Source of the DNA: Mycetohabitans endofungorum
GTDB taxonomy: Bacteria > Pseudomonadota > Gammaproteobacteria > Burkholderiales > Burkholderiaceae
Direction: 5' to 3'
DNA length: 64,000 bases
NCBI RefSeq assembly: GCF_037477895.1
Contig: NZ_CP132744.1
Location: forward strand, 2,170,001-2,234,000
This document shows positions 47,691-57,674 of this stretch, piece by piece; within the stretch, counting starts at the first letter, position 1; the number at the start of each line of letters is the position of its first letter. Position numbers and translations under genes: made by a program. The notes beneath the pieces are model-generated. The model did not search any database. It was not told the origin of the DNA and saw nothing but the letters and a program-made list of their open reading frames with translations.

Positions 47691-49991
47691 TCACTCGACT
47701 TCGGCCGTTTCCGGGTTTGTCGGATTGCGCGGCGCCGCGTTCTCATCGAACGTGAGTTGCACGTTGCCGTTGTCGTCGACGTTGACTGTCACGCGCCCAC
47801 CGTTCATCAGCTTGCCGAACAACAGCTCGTCCGCCAACGCGCGGCGGATTGTATCCTGGATCAGCCGCTGCATCGGCCGCGCGCCCATCAACGGGTCGAA
47901 ACCGTGCTTGGCTAAATGCTTGCGCAACGCATCGGTAAACAACGCATCGACCTTCTTCTCGTGCAACTGATCCTCCAATTGCATTAGGAACTTGTCGACC
48001 ACGCGCATAATGATTTCTTCATCGAGCGAGCGGAAGCTGATAATCGCGTCGAGCCGGTTGCGGAACTCCGGCGTGAACATCCGCTTGATGTCCGCCATCT
48101 CGTCGCCGGTCTCGCGACGCGTCGTAAATCCGATCGTCGCCTTATTCATCGCCTCGGCGCCCGCGTTCGTTGTCATGATGATGATAACGTTACGGAAATC
48201 CGACTTGCGGCCGTTGTTGTCCGTCAACGTGCCATGGTCCATCACTTGCAGCAGCACGTTAAAGATGTCCGGGTGTGCTTTTTCGATCTCGTCGAGCAGC
48301 AGCACACAATGCGGCTTCTTCGTAACCGCCTCCGTCAGCAGTCCGCCCTGGTCGAACCCGACATAGCCGGGCGGCGCACCGATCAGCCGGCTCACCGCGT
48401 GGCGCTCCATATATTCGGACATATCGAAGCGCACTAACTCGATGCCCAGCGTAAAGGCCAGTTGACGCGCCACCTCTGTCTTGCCGACGCCGGTCGGCCC
48501 GGAGAACAGGAATGCACCGATCGGTTTGTCCGTCTTGCCGAGCCCGGCCCGCGCCATCTTGATGGCCGCGGCCAACGCATCGATGGCCGGATCCTGCCCA
48601 AACACCACGCTCTTCAAATCACGGTCTAGCGTCTGCAGCTTGCTGCGGTCGTCCTGCGATACACTTTGCGCCGGCACCCGCGCGATCTTGGAAATAATGT
48701 CCTCGATCTCCGTCTTGCCGATCGTCTTCTTTTGCTTGGACTTGGGCAGGATCCGCTGCGCCGCCCCCGCCTCATCAATCACGTCGATCGCCTTGTCCGG
48801 CAAATGTCGGTCGGTGATGAACCGTGCGGACAACTCGGCCGCCGCCGACAGCGCGCCGGACGAGTACTTGACGCCGTGGTGCTCCTCGAAGCGGGACTTC
48901 AGGCCCCGCAGGATCGCCACCGTCTGCTCGACCGTCGGCTCGGTCACGTCGATTTTCTGGAAACGCCGCGACAACGCCGCATCCTTTTCGAAGATGCCCC
49001 GGAATTCGGTGAAGGTCGTGGCCCCGATGCACTTGAGTTGGCCAGAGGACAGCGCCGGCTTGAGCAGGTTCGACGCATCGAGCGTGCCGCCCGAGGCGGC
49101 GCCCGCGCCGATCAGCGTATGGATCTCATCGATGAACAGGATCGCGTGCGGACGGTCCTTCAACTCTTTGAGCACCGTCTTGAGTCGCTGCTCAAAGTCG
49201 CCCCGGTACTTCGTGCCCGCCAGCAGCGCCCCCATGTCGAGGGAATACACTTGCCCATCCGCCAAGATATCGGGCACCTCGCCGCGCACGATCCGCCATG
49301 CCAGCCCTTCAACGATGGCCGTCTTGCCCACGCCGGCCTCGCCCACCATCAAAGGATTGTTCTTACGGCGCCGGCACAGCACCTGCACCATCCGTTCGAC
49401 CTCGGGTTCCCGCCCGATCAATGGGTCAATCTTGCCGTCGCGCGCCTGCTGATTCAGGTTTTGCGTGAATTGCGCCAGTGGCGTTTCCCGCTGCGCGCTG
49501 GCCTCGTCACCGTCGACCGGCGACTCACCAGCCTTCGCCCCATCCGGCCCCGCGGTCTTCGCGATGCCGTGCGAAATGAAGTTGACCACGTCCAACCGGG
49601 TCACACCCTGCTGCTGCAGGTAGTACACCGCGTGCGAGTCCTTCTCGCCAAAGATCGCAACCAGCACGTTCGCGCCAGTCACCTCCTTCTTGCCGCTGGA
49701 GGTCGACTGCACATGCATGATCGCGCGCTGGATCACACGTTGGAAGCCCAACGTTGGCTGCGTGTCGACGTCGTCGGCCCCCGGCACGATCGGCGTGTTA
49801 TCGTGAATAAAGTTGCGCAGGTTCTGGCGCAGATCCTCGATGTTCGCGGCGCACGCGCGAAGCACCTCCGCCGCCGTCGGGTTGTCCAACAGCGCGAGCA
49901 ACAAGTGTTCGACGGTGATGAACTCATGCCTCGCCTGGCGCGCTTCCATGAACGCCATATGAAGGCTGACTTCCAGTTCCTGGGCAATCAT
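47691..49991 (-). CDS. clpA: ATP-dependent Clp protease ATP-binding subunit ClpA
   Basis: ClpA unfolds substrates and feeds them to ClpP. The 766-residue product has the N domain starting [19 protein letters not shown], then two AAA+ modules with [13 protein letters not shown] and [14 protein letters not shown], and the C-terminal D2-small domain. The frame's initial 6 codons (from 50009) precede this N-terminus and are rejected. It overlaps clpS by 4 bp and has its own terminator. clpP is not in the window. Confidence 0.96.
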   Translation of the reverse strand: MIAQELEVSLHMAFMEARQARHEFITVEHLLLALLDNPTAAEVLRACAANIEDLRQNLRNFIHDNTPIVPGADDVDTQPTLGFQRVIQRAIMHVQSTSSGKKEVTGANVLVAIFGEKDSHAVYYLQQQGVTRLDVVNFISHGIAKTAGPDGAKAGESPVDGDEASAQRETPLAQFTQNLNQQARDGKIDPLIGREPEVERMVQVLCRRRKNNPLMVGEAGVGKTAIVEGLAWRIVRGEVPDILADGQVYSLDMGALLAGTKYRGDFEQRLKTVLKELKDRPHAILFIDEIHTLIGAGAASGGTLDASNLLKPALSSGQLKCIGATTFTEFRGIFEKDAALSRRFQKIDVTEPTVEQTVAILRGLKSRFEEHHGVKYSSGALSAAAELSARFITDRHLPDKAIDVIDEAGAAQRILPKSKQKKTIGKTEIEDIISKIARVPAQSVSQDDRSKLQTLDRDLKSVVFGQDPAIDALAAAIKMARAGLGKTDKPIGAFLFSGPTGVGKTEVARQLAFTLGIELVRFDMSEYMERHAVSRLIGAPPGYVGFDQGGLLTEAVTKKPHCVLLLDEIEKAHPDIFNVLLQVMDHGTLTDNNGRKSDFRNVIIIMTTNAGAEAMNKATIGFTTRRETGDEMADIKRMFTPEFRNRLDAIISFRSLDEEIIMRVVDKFLMQLEDQLHEKKVDALFTDALRKHLAKHGFDPLMGARPMQRLIQDTIRRALADELLFGKLMNGGRVTVNVDDNGNVQLTFDENAAPRNPTNPETAEVE

Positions 49992-50302
49992 GTTTCCTCC
50001 ATCACACACTGCAGCGGGTGTCCCGCTTGCCGCGCGTGCGTTACAACCAGCTCAACCTTGGTCGACGCGATGTCCCGCGTATAGACCCCGCAAACTCCGC
50101 GCCCCTCGAGATGCACTTTCAACATAATCTGCGTCGCAGTATCGCGATCCTTGTTGAAGTATTGCTGTATTACCATCACGACAAATTCCATTGGCGTGAA
50201 ATCGTCGTTCAGCAAAACCACGCGATACATCGACGGCGGCTTCGCCTTTTGCTCCTGCCGCTCCAGTACTGTACTGTCCTGCTTGTCCGGGATAATGGCC
50301 AT
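49988..50302 (-). CDS. clpS: ATP-dependent Clp protease adaptor ClpS
   Basis: ClpS delivers N-end-rule substrates to ClpA. The 104-residue product has the conserved core [16 protein letters not shown] with the N-degron-binding aspartates, and the [17 protein letters not shown] block. It is translationally coupled to clpA (4-bp overlap), the standard arrangement. Confidence 0.96.
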   Translation of the reverse strand: MAIIPDKQDSTVLERQEQKAKPPSMYRVVLLNDDFTPMEFVVMVIQQYFNKDRDTATQIMLKVHLEGRGVCGVYTRDIASTKVELVVTHARQAGHPLQCVMEET

Positions 50303-50809
50303 ATACCCATTCTAAACAACTCGGCCACGCAAGCAATCCCGCCAAAAACCCCAACGGGCACCCGATACGGCGCGGCACACATCCTTTCGTCACCAGAGCG
50401 CAACAGCCTCTCCGGCACCCTGCCAACAGTAATCGCCCGCCCTGCAGCGAGGCACACAACGTTGCGCTGACCTTGCTTACGCAAACATCGTTCCTTGGTT
50501 ATCTCGGTGCATTATGCGACTTTTCAAGCCCCCGTGCTGCATGGGCATCGGACAGAGCATGTTGATATGACGTCAAGATGACTATCGCGCGTTGTGCAGC
50601 CCTGCATTGGGGGCTCATAGAATGGGTTTTCGAGCGTTTCAAAATTTTCTTGACACTAATTTTTAGACCACCAACAATCAAGCTGGCACTTTTTTCGGTC
50701 GTGCACGAAGAAAAATGCCGGGTGAGCTGGTGAGAGGGATCCGGCCGCATGGCATGGCGCTTTTCGAACGGGCTCGTGTAGCAAGGGCAAGAGTGACAGG
50801 GGAAGTAGA
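50303..50809. other. Intergenic: clpS promoter side and long cspA leader
   Basis: A 507-bp gene-free stretch. Its right half carries the promoter and leader of the cold-shock gene; the left half should promote clpS on the minus strand. I find no coding frame of credible composition. Confidence 0.6.
50650..50678 (+). promoter_or_regulatory. Candidate cspA promoter
   Basis: TTGACA (50650-50655), 17-bp spacer, AACAAT (50673-50678). It implies a leader of about 125 nt before the ATG at 50810, like the long 5' UTRs that regulate cold-shock genes. Confidence 0.5.
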
Positions 50810-51016
50810 ATGGCGACTGGTACGGTCAAATGGTTTAATGACGCCAAAGGTTACGGATTCATCACGCCGGACGAAGGCGGTGAGGATCTGTTCGCGCATT
50901 TTTCGGCTATCCAGATGAACGGCTTCAAGACCCTCAAGGAAGGTCAGAAAGTCAGCTTCGAAGTCGTGCAGGGACCGAAAGGCAAACAAGCTTCGAATAT
51001 CCAGGCGGCAGCCTGA
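50810..51016 (+). CDS. Cold-shock protein CspA family
   Basis: A 68-residue OB-fold RNA-binding protein. RNP1 (KGYGFI) and RNP2 (DLFAHF) are exact; the start [14 protein letters not shown] is the family N-terminus and the ribosome-binding site GGGGAAG precedes it. It probably acts as an RNA chaperone; whether it is induced by cold cannot be read. A terminator follows at 51045. Confidence 0.95.
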   Translation: MATGTVKWFNDAKGYGFITPDEGGEDLFAHFSAIQMNGFKTLKEGQKVSFEVVQGPKGKQASNIQAAA

Positions 51017-51044
51017 TCGTTCGAATCGCTTGCTCGTGAAGCAG

Positions 51045-51074
51045 AAAAAACCCGGTTGCGAGCCGGGTTTTTTT
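51045..51074. terminator. Bidirectional terminator between cspA and the copper receptor gene
   Basis: AAAAACCCGG and CCGGGTTTTT form the arms around a 7-nt loop, with T-runs on both strands. Confidence 0.88.
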
Positions 51075-51088
51075 CTCTTTTAGCGCTG

Positions 51089-53236
51089 TTACAGTTTAAC
51101 GCCGAGGCGCAACCACACCGTGCGGCCGGACTCCATTACCGGTGAATTGGCCGGGTAACCAAAGCCCGCGTTGCCCGCCAGGTTCAGATGTTCGGTGTAC
51201 GCGTTGTCGAACAGGTTGTCCACGCCCAGCGTCAGCGTGGCCGCCTTGCCGAACGCGTACTGCGCATGCAGTGACGCGACGCCGAAGCCGGCGCTCGGCC
51301 CGAAATCCTTGCCCACCACGTTTCCTTCATTGGGCACGTACCGGCGCTGCGCCGCCACCACGCGCCACAGCGCCCCGACCGACCACGTCCCGTGCTGGTA
51401 GTGTGCGCCAACGCGCGCCTCCAGCGGTGGAATCTGCGGCAACGGCCCACCCGTGTCGTTGTTGCGCCCCCACGCATACGCAAGCGCAGTCTCGAACCGC
51501 CAAGCCGGCGTGGCGCGCCATGCGGCCCCCAATTCTCCGCCGAGGATTCGGGCACCCACCTGCGTCGCGCGACTGGCCGGTCCCATCGGCCCGGACACGT
51601 AGTCGAATAGGATGAAATCCCGCACGCTGCCAACATACGCCGAAAACCAGGCGTCAAGGCGCTCGTCGCTGTACTGCGTGCCAATATCCAGTTGTGTGGT
51701 CTTTTCGGGACGCAACGACGAAAACGCGTTAACTGAACCCTCCGGACCGAGTTTTGGCGAGAACAGCTCCCAATAATCCGGGAAACGCTCGGCATGCCCA
51801 ATTCCGACGTACCACATTGCGGGCAACATGGCGAGATCGTGCTCGTAACGCACGAAGCCGCTGGGCAAAGTGCGCTCGCGCTGCACGTTGGCCGTCGGAT
51901 TCGGCGCTTGCATCGCGCCGGAGCCGACGTTGACGCGCCGGTCGCGTGTCGCAGCGTGGTCTACCCGCAGCCCCGTCACCATCCGCTCGGACTGCGTCGC
52001 GTACCAGGTCAGTTCGCCAAATCCGCCCATGCTCCACAAGGTTGCCGACGGCTTCCATGGACCGTTGCCGTTGACGGCGGCCCGCTGCAGCGACCGATTG
52101 TCGAGCGCATGGTGCTGCCCATCCACCCCGGCCACTAACTTGAACCGGTCTGTAAATCGCAGCGTCGCGGCGCTGCGAGCACCGAACGTGCGCCGCCGCA
52201 CCTCGGATGCCATCGGCATGGACCTGCCGCCACCTGCCGGCGAGCGCAGCGTGAAGTTATCCATCACATGGTCGAAATCATTGTAGTAGACCTGTGCCTC
52301 GACGCGGTCCAGAACCTCGCCCAAATGCGAGCGCTCGGCACGCAAACCATAGCTTTCGCGACGAAACCGTGCACCATCCATGCCGCGGCCGGCGTAGCGT
52401 GCATAGCCGTCGCCGGTACCGGCACTCGCTTCGATGCGGGTATGCTCGTTCGGTGTCCAGCCCAGTGACGTATCGACGTTCCATTTGTCCCACTGCGATG
52501 GCACCGTCTTGCCGTTGCCGTCGCGATAGTCTTGTTGATGCGCGTGATTCGCCATCACGCGCGCATAGCCTTCGCGCACGCCCGCGCTTAAATCGACATT
52601 CTGGTCGTTGCGGCCGAATGAACCGCCAACCAGGCTCCCATCGAAGCGCATGCCCGGCGCGTCGAAGCGGCGGGTCGTGCGCTCGAACAGCACCGTGCCG
52701 GCCGATGCGCCCGGCCCGTAGAGTACCGATTGCGGCCCCTTGACGACAGTCACCTTATCGTAGCTCTCCGGCGCGATATACGAGGTTGGAGCGTCCATGC
52801 GGCCCGGACAGGCACCCAGCATCGGCGCGCCATTGCTCAACAGACTCAGCCGCGATCCGGACATGCCGCGAAACACCGTGTCTGCATTGGTGCCGCCGCT
52901 GCGAATCGCCGAAAAGCCCGGCACCGTCTTCAGATAGTCGGCGCCATCGCTCGCGGGCAGCGGCTGGCGCGGCTGCTTCGGATCGGTCACCACGACCAGC
53001 GGATTCTTCGGCGCATTGGCGATGACCTCGATCGGCACGAGCACCGACGCGGCGCCCGCCGGAGGCGCGTCAGGCGGCGACGCATCAGCTTGCGCGTGAG
53101 CGCTCACTGTTCCCAACAGGCCCGCCACTGCGGCAAACACCGAAGGCGCCCAACGCCGACAGCGGTTGCTTTTCAATACAAGATACGCGTTGAACAGGCG
53201 ACGCGACGCCGCCTGATCCAGGAAGGTGAATTTCAT
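51089..53236 (-). CDS. TonB-dependent copper receptor (OprC/NosA type)
   Basis: A 715-residue outer-membrane receptor. A signal peptide spans about residues 1-48 (basic then hydrophobic VFAAVAGLLGTVSAHA), followed by the plug domain (TVVKGPQSVLYGPGASAGTVLFER) and a 22-strand barrel ending in a typical aromatic/L terminus (VWLRLGVKL). A MLGACPGRMDAPTSYIAPE segment and conserved methionines match the TonB-dependent copper receptors; the copper call is by family similarity, not a proven ligand. It lies next to a DUF2946 gene, as in other copper loci. Confidence 0.84.
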   Translation of the reverse strand: MKFTFLDQAASRRLFNAYLVLKSNRCRRWAPSVFAAVAGLLGTVSAHAQADASPPDAPPAGAASVLVPIEVIANAPKNPLVVVTDPKQPRQPLPASDGADYLKTVPGFSAIRSGGTNADTVFRGMSGSRLSLLSNGAPMLGACPGRMDAPTSYIAPESYDKVTVVKGPQSVLYGPGASAGTVLFERTTRRFDAPGMRFDGSLVGGSFGRNDQNVDLSAGVREGYARVMANHAHQQDYRDGNGKTVPSQWDKWNVDTSLGWTPNEHTRIEASAGTGDGYARYAGRGMDGARFRRESYGLRAERSHLGEVLDRVEAQVYYNDFDHVMDNFTLRSPAGGGRSMPMASEVRRRTFGARSAATLRFTDRFKLVAGVDGQHHALDNRSLQRAAVNGNGPWKPSATLWSMGGFGELTWYATQSERMVTGLRVDHAATRDRRVNVGSGAMQAPNPTANVQRERTLPSGFVRYEHDLAMLPAMWYVGIGHAERFPDYWELFSPKLGPEGSVNAFSSLRPEKTTQLDIGTQYSDERLDAWFSAYVGSVRDFILFDYVSGPMGPASRATQVGARILGGELGAAWRATPAWRFETALAYAWGRNNDTGGPLPQIPPLEARVGAHYQHGTWSVGALWRVVAAQRRYVPNEGNVVGKDFGPSAGFGVASLHAQYAFGKAATLTLGVDNLFDNAYTEHLNLAGNAGFGYPANSPVMESGRTVWLRLGVKL

Positions 53237-53323
53237 GCATACAACCCATGGCATGCCGTCCAGGTCGGCTGTGGATGGCCGGCCCGGCAGGCGTCGGTTA
53301 CGAAACGAGCAAATGAACAGCCG

Positions 53324-53692
53324 TCAAACCGCGCCCGGAGGAGCCCGCGGGTAGGAAACAAGATGCCGCAACGCGGGCCGGGGTACGCCATCAATCACCG
53401 GCAGCGCGGCCGCACGCTGGCACTGCAGCATGAGCGTCGCGACCTGTGGTGCGCCGATTGCCGGACTGTGGGCGAGCAAGCTGCAATAGCCGCATGCATC
53501 CAGGTGCCCACCCACGTACGCCGCTCCGTGGGCCGGGGCCCGTTCGCCCATCGTGGCCGCACTGCATAGTACCGTGTCGATGCCGCCCCTAGCGTGGCTG
53601 AGCCACTGCGAGGCGAGCGGCATCGCGACGATCAGCCAGATCGCCGTCAGGCCGAGCCAGGCGGTCAGTTTTCGGGTGCGACGATCGGACAT
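53324..53692 (-). CDS. DUF2946 family protein
   Basis: A 122-residue protein with an N-terminal hydrophobic segment (residues about 10-30: LTAWLGLTAIWLIVAMP), a central cysteine pair (ACGYCSLL) and a C-terminus rich in Arg/Pro. DUF2946 proteins are typically encoded next to copper receptor genes, as here, so a role in copper handling is inferred from context only. The ATG at 53692 (MSDRRTRKLTAW) is preferred over the frame's upstream Met. Confidence 0.75.
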   Translation of the reverse strand: MSDRRTRKLTAWLGLTAIWLIVAMPLASQWLSHARGGIDTVLCSAATMGERAPAHGAAYVGGHLDACGYCSLLAHSPAIGAPQVATLMLQCQRAAALPVIDGVPRPALRHLVSYPRAPPGAV

Positions 53693-53804
53693 CGGACAAC
53701 AGCGACACAAGCGTCGCAGACGCGACGGTGAAGAACGGACCGGTCGGCATTATCCGTCGCCCACACCATTCTTTCAATTAAGTTTCAGCCACCGCCATGG
53801 ATCA

Positions 53805-53978
53805 GTGGCGAATTGCCACAGCCCGCCATGCCTTCGGTGCCACGCCGTGAAAGGCTGGCGAATGACCAGCGCCACACCGTGAAAGGTCGACGCGAATGGC
53901 TGGCGCTATACCGTGACGGGCCGACGCGAATGGTTGGCGCTGCGCCGTGAAAGGCCGATGAATGGTCGGCGCAGCGCC
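53805..53978. repeat. Array of five GAAT-loop hairpins with a 32-34 bp repeat
   Basis: Motif CCGTGA recurs at 53845, 53877, 53911 and 53945 (spacing 32, 34, 34). Each repeat contains an inverted repeat with a GAAT loop: GCTGG/CCAGC at 53854, GTCGAC/GCTGGC at 53886, GCCGAC/GTTGGC at 53920 and GCCGA/TCGGC at 53954. An earlier GTGGC/GCCAC hairpin, GAATT loop, is at 53805. The stems differ but stay paired, as covarying structured elements do. Confidence 0.7.
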
Positions 53979-53982
53979 GACG

Positions 53983-54020
53983 TAAAACCCCCCTGTGGCA
54001 CATCACCTGCGCCACAGGGG
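53983..54020 (-). terminator. Terminator of icd
   Basis: On the minus strand CCCCTGTGGC (54011-54020 reverse strand) pairs with GCCACAGGGG (53990-53999 reverse strand), 11-nt loop, and then GGTTTTA. It lies about 43 bp after the icd stop. Confidence 0.8.
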
Positions 54021-54062
54021 TCCTGTCTTCCGGCGCGATACGCCGGCCCGTGCGAAGTGCCG

Positions 54063-55316
54063 TTACATATTTTCGATCAATACCTGACCGAAGCCGGAGC
54101 ACGATACCTGCGTCGCACCCTCCATCAGGCGCGCGAAGTCATACGTAACGCGCTTTTGCAAGATCGACTTCTCCATCGCGGAAATGATCACGTCAGCCGC
54201 GTCGGTCCAGCCCAGGTGGCGCAGCATCATCTCGGCCGACAGGATTTCCGAACCCGGGTTCACGTAGTCCTTGCCAGCGTATTTCGGCGCGGTCCCGTGG
54301 GTCGCCTCGAACATCGCCACCGAATCCGACAGGTTGGCGCCCGGCGCAATGCCGATGCCGCCGACCTGCGCCGCTAACGCGTCCGAAATGTAGTCGCCGT
54401 TCAAATTCAACGTCGCGATCACGTCGTATTCGGCCGGACGCAGCAGGATTTGCTGCAGGAACGCGTCGGCGATCACATCCTTGATCACGATCTCGGCACC
54501 GCTCTTCGGATGCTTGATCTTCATCCACGGGCCACCGTCGATCAGCTCCGCGCCGAACTCCTTCTGGGCGAGCGCATAGCCGAAGTCGCGGAACGCGCCT
54601 TCGGTGAACTTCATGATGTTGCCCTTGTGCACCAGCGTGACCGACTTGCGGTTATTGTCGATCGCGTACTGGATGGCCTTGCGCACCAGCCGCTCCGTGC
54701 CTTCGCGCGACACCGGCTTGATGCCGATCCCTGATGTTTCCGGGAAACGGATCTTCTTGACACCCATTTCCTCACGCAGGAACTGGATCACCTTCTTGGC
54801 CTGCTCAGACTGGGCGGCCCATTCGATGCCCGCATAGATATCTTCCGAATTCTCGCGGAAGATCACCATGTTGGTCTTCTCGGGCTCGCGCACCGGCGAA
54901 GGTACGCCCTTGAAATACTGCACCGGACGCAGGCACACGTACAGATCCAACTCCTGGCGCAGCGCCACGTTCAGCGAGCGGATGCCGCCGCCAACCGGCG
55001 TGGTCAGCGGCCCCTTGATCGAGACGACGTACTCCTTCAGGATCTGCAGCGTTTCTTCCGGAAGCCACACATCCGGCCCGTAGACTTTGGTCGCCTTTTC
55101 GCCAGCGAAGATCTCCATCCATGCGATCTTCTTCTTGCCGCCATAGGCCTTCTCGACCGCCGCGTCGACCACCTTGATCATCACCGGCGTAATGTCGAAG
55201 CCGATGCCATCGCCTTCGATGTACGGAATGATCGGCTGATCCGGGACGTTGAGCGAAAAGTCCGAGTTAACGGTGATCTTCTCACCGACCGGAACCTTGA
55301 TGTGCTGATACGGCAT
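54063..55316 (-). CDS. icd: Isocitrate dehydrogenase (NADP-dependent)
   Basis: Icd oxidatively decarboxylates isocitrate to 2-oxoglutarate. The 417-residue protein begins [14 protein letters not shown] with a GGAG site, and shows [18 protein letters not shown] (phosphorylatable-serine region in the E. coli family), [17 protein letters not shown] and the C-terminal block [24 protein letters not shown]. The upstream four codons of the open frame are not used. It stands alone with its own terminator. Confidence 0.96.
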   Translation of the reverse strand: MPYQHIKVPVGEKITVNSDFSLNVPDQPIIPYIEGDGIGFDITPVMIKVVDAAVEKAYGGKKKIAWMEIFAGEKATKVYGPDVWLPEETLQILKEYVVSIKGPLTTPVGGGIRSLNVALRQELDLYVCLRPVQYFKGVPSPVREPEKTNMVIFRENSEDIYAGIEWAAQSEQAKKVIQFLREEMGVKKIRFPETSGIGIKPVSREGTERLVRKAIQYAIDNNRKSVTLVHKGNIMKFTEGAFRDFGYALAQKEFGAELIDGGPWMKIKHPKSGAEIVIKDVIADAFLQQILLRPAEYDVIATLNLNGDYISDALAAQVGGIGIAPGANLSDSVAMFEATHGTAPKYAGKDYVNPGSEILSAEMMLRHLGWTDAADVIISAMEKSILQKRVTYDFARLMEGATQVSCSGFGQVLIENM

Positions 55317-55426
55317 GTTCGACTCCAATGGTATGGACAGGCTGAAAGTATGCTGCGCGGCGACGCGCCAACATGCGCTATTCCTGCGTCGACTGCTAAG
55401 GCAGCTCGCGGCGGCTCACCCGAGAC

Positions 55427-55479
55427 TCGCGGGTCGCGGGTCGCGGGTCGCGGGTCGCGGGTCGCGGGTCGCGGGTCGC
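55427..55479. repeat. Heptanucleotide tandem repeat, TCGCGGG x7
   Basis: Seven perfect 7-bp units TCGCGGG from 55427 to 55475 followed by a partial TCGC. It lies in the divergent gap between icd (start 55316) and the RluE-like gene (start 55636), in no credible gene. Confidence 0.95.
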
Positions 55480-55635
55480 TCGTAGCGAAGCACTATTCTA
55501 GCGCGCCGGCAAGACATCACGGCGTCGCAGCAATAGCCTTACTCTTATATAAGACACAAGACTAGTGTTTCGTATTATGCGCTAATATTCCGCCATTTGC
55601 CATAGGAAACGGGTCCTGGCGCCCGCGCATCGCCC
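55480..55635. other. Rest of icd / RluE-like divergent region
   Basis: The whole gap is 319 bp and contains the tract above. Beyond it, TTATATAAGACA around 55545 and a long AT-rich stretch at about 55540-55590 may hold promoter elements for the plus-strand gene. No ORF is credible. Confidence 0.5.
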
Positions 55636-56205
55636 ATGCGACTGATTGCATTGAACAAACCATATGGCACGATTTGCCAGTTCTCCGCTCACGAGACGCG
55701 CGCATCGCTGGCCACATGGGTCGATGTGCCCGATGTCTATCCGGCAGGCCGGCTCGATGCGGACAGCGAGGGCCTGCTATTGCTGACCGACGACGGCGCG
55801 CTGCAGGCGCGCATCGCCGAGCCGCGCCACAAGCTGATCAAGCGCTACTGGGCACAACTGGACGGCGCTGCACCCGCTTCGGCACTGGCCGCCCTGGAGC
55901 GCGGCGTAGACCTTGGAGACTACGTGAGCCGGCCCTGTCGCGCCCGTTTCATCGAGCCGCCCGCCGGCCTGTGGCAGCGCGATCCGCCGGTACGCTATCG
56001 CGCCGCGATTCCGACCACGTGGATCGAGTTGGCCCTTAGCGAGGGCCGTAATCGCCAAGTGCGACGAATGACCGCAGCGGTAGGCTTTCCGACGTTGCGC
56101 CTGATTCGCGTCGGTATCGGCGCGCTAGATGTGTTCGCGCTCGGCCTGGCGCCCGGCCAATGGCGCGCGCTGCCGCCGTCGGCGCCGTGGCACGGCACGC
56201 GCTGA
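55636..56205 (+). CDS. rluE: RluE-like 23S rRNA pseudouridine synthase
   Basis: A 189-residue pseudouridine synthase of the RsuA/RluB/E/F subfamily without an S4 domain, as in RluE, which makes pseudouridine 2457 in 23S rRNA. It starts MRLIALNKPYGTICQFS and includes the catalytic GRLDADSEGLLLLTDDG motif and ALSEGRNRQVRRMTAAVGFP block. Identification by family shape and size. Confidence 0.86.
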   Translation: MRLIALNKPYGTICQFSAHETRASLATWVDVPDVYPAGRLDADSEGLLLLTDDGALQARIAEPRHKLIKRYWAQLDGAAPASALAALERGVDLGDYVSRPCRARFIEPPAGLWQRDPPVRYRAAIPTTWIELALSEGRNRQVRRMTAAVGFPTLRLIRVGIGALDVFALGLAPGQWRALPPSAPWHGTR

Positions 56206-56526
56206 CGCGCACATTGTGCCACCTGCCCCTGGCGCTGCCCTCGCACCGAACTCTGCCCTGTGCCGCTTGCCGGCATCGGTTTTCATCAATTCGCAAAACG
56301 CGCGTCAACCGGACCAACCGGCACCGCGTTATTGCTCCGGATGCCGCACAACGCATGCGCCGGCATCGGCCGACGTCGCCACCCCGCCGAACGCAGGGTG
56401 ACACGAACGCAGCGGGCCCGAGCGAATTGTCGAACGGACCTGTCAACCGAAAGGTGGATCCCGCGTTGATTGACATGACTCATCAAAGCGGGTCATTGGT
56501 TAATTAACTAAGTTTGAGGAAACAAC
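56206..56526. other. Intergenic region before the small exported protein
   Basis: 321 bp without a supported gene. A TTGACA at 56470-56475 is a possible -35 for the small gene; the -10 is not clear. I see nothing else. Confidence 0.5.
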
Positions 56527-56712
56527 ATGAACAAACTGATCGCTGCCCTCATCGCTGGCCTGTTCGCCACCGCTGCTTTCGCGCAATCGTCGGCTCCGGA
56601 AGTCGCCTCGGCCCCGGCTGCTGCTTCGAAGACCGAAGCGCACAAGAAGGCTCACAAGTCGCACAAGAAGGCAGTGAAGAAGGCTGCTGCTTCGGAAGCA
56701 GCTTCGAACTAA
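56527..56712 (+). CDS. Small exported Lys/His/Ala-rich protein (acid-shock-like)
   Basis: A 61-residue protein with a clear signal peptide (MNKLIAALIAGLFATAAFAQ, cleavage after AFA) followed by about 41 residues dominated by Ala, Ser, Lys and His, with basic repeats HKKAHKSHKKAVKKAA. This composition resembles the periplasmic acid-shock protein Asr of enterobacteria, although no repeat array as regular as in Asr is present. Similarity is of composition, not proven homology. A GAGGAAAC ribosome-binding site precedes, and a terminator follows. Confidence 0.72.
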   Translation: MNKLIAALIAGLFATAAFAQSSAPEVASAPAAASKTEAHKKAHKSHKKAVKKAAASEAASN

Positions 56713-56769
56713 GGTTTTCGTCTCCCCAAACGACAAGAACGACGCTGCACTGCCGTTGCGACGGCATTC

Positions 56770-56803
56770 AAAGGCAGGTTGCCGCAAGGCGATCTGCCTT
56801 TTT
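56770..56803 (+). terminator. Terminator after the small exported protein
   Basis: AAAGGCAG and CTGCCTTT form the arms with an inner GCC-GCAA-GGC stem and T's at 56799-56803. It follows the small gene by 57 bp. Confidence 0.84.
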
Positions 56804-56866
56804 GTTGACCTGTACTGCCCAGCGATTCGCGTAACATGCGCGTATTCACATTATGAGGAGTCTGCC

Positions 56867-57451
56867 GTGGTTGTTCCGGTGCGATCCGCGCTGCCTGTGT
56901 CCCGCCTGTTCCGCGTGCCCGCCCGGCGAGCGCGCCGCGCCTCACCGCAGCTTTGCATCGGTACCTCAAGGCCAGCGCCGCTGGCCCGTGTCGTCGCCAC
57001 CCTGGTGGTCGGCGTCACGCTCGCGCTGGCTGCGTGCGGCGCGCTGGCGCAGCCGCTGCCGGGCGCACTGAAGCGCCCCGAGCCATTGCCGCGTGCCTCG
57101 TTGACGATCGGCATGTACGTGGTTGACGCAGCTATTGCCGCGAACCCGGCCGATCGCGAGCAAGGACTGATGTTCCGCCAGTCGCTGGCGCCGAACGAAG
57201 GCATGTTGTTCGTCTTTGATGAGAATGCAGTCCATTGTTTCTGGATGAAAAATACGCCGTTGCCGCTGTCGATCGCCTTCATCCGCGCCGATGGCACGAT
57301 CACGGATCTGGACGAGATGCAGGCGCAAACCCAAGATAACCACTGTCCGACCCACAATGGTGTCTACGCGCTCGAGATGAGCAAGGGGTGGTTCGCTTCA
57401 AAGGGCATCAAGCCGGGCATGCGCGTGCTCGGCTTGCCGCCCGCGCCCTGA
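56867..57451 (+). CDS. DUF192 family exported protein
   Basis: A 194-residue protein whose C-terminal 120 residues form a DUF192 domain: [37 protein letters not shown] and [13 protein letters not shown] are the family blocks. A GTG start at 56867 with a GAGGAG site is inferred, because the ATG upstream at 56756 gives a leader without features. A hydrophobic segment [15 protein letters not shown] (about residues 43-57) would export it. The function is unknown; family members bind no known ligand with certainty. Confidence 0.75.
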   Translation: MVVPVRSALPVSRLFRVPARRARRASPQLCIGTSRPAPLARVVATLVVGVTLALAACGALAQPLPGALKRPEPLPRASLTIGMYVVDAAIAANPADREQGLMFRQSLAPNEGMLFVFDENAVHCFWMKNTPLPLSIAFIRADGTITDLDEMQAQTQDNHCPTHNGVYALEMSKGWFASKGIKPGMRVLGLPPAP

Positions 57452-57674
57452 TCGCGTCCCACGACCGCGACGCCCGACCCGCTGCCCGCTCAACCCGCCC
57501 ATCGGGCAACGCGTTTGCTCATCGGATCAAGCAAAACAGCCCGCGCAGCGCTATCCTATATTTCTTAGCGTGCGCGCTATTGAGCGCCCGCTCAGGCTGT
57601 TTTTCCCGGTTTGTCGGGCGGACGCGGTGTCCGATGCCTGCCGGACCGGCCATCCCATCGCGAAGGAGATTCAA

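Noticed and set aside
53845..53978. Repeats as a CRISPR array
   Set aside because: Only four or five copies, spacers do not exist as unique sequences, and repeats include self-pairing stems of differing sequence; no cas genes nearby.
55302..55565. Plus-strand ORF with repeated GRGSRVA
   Set aside because: The repeats come from the TCGCGGG tract; no ribosome-binding site or family.
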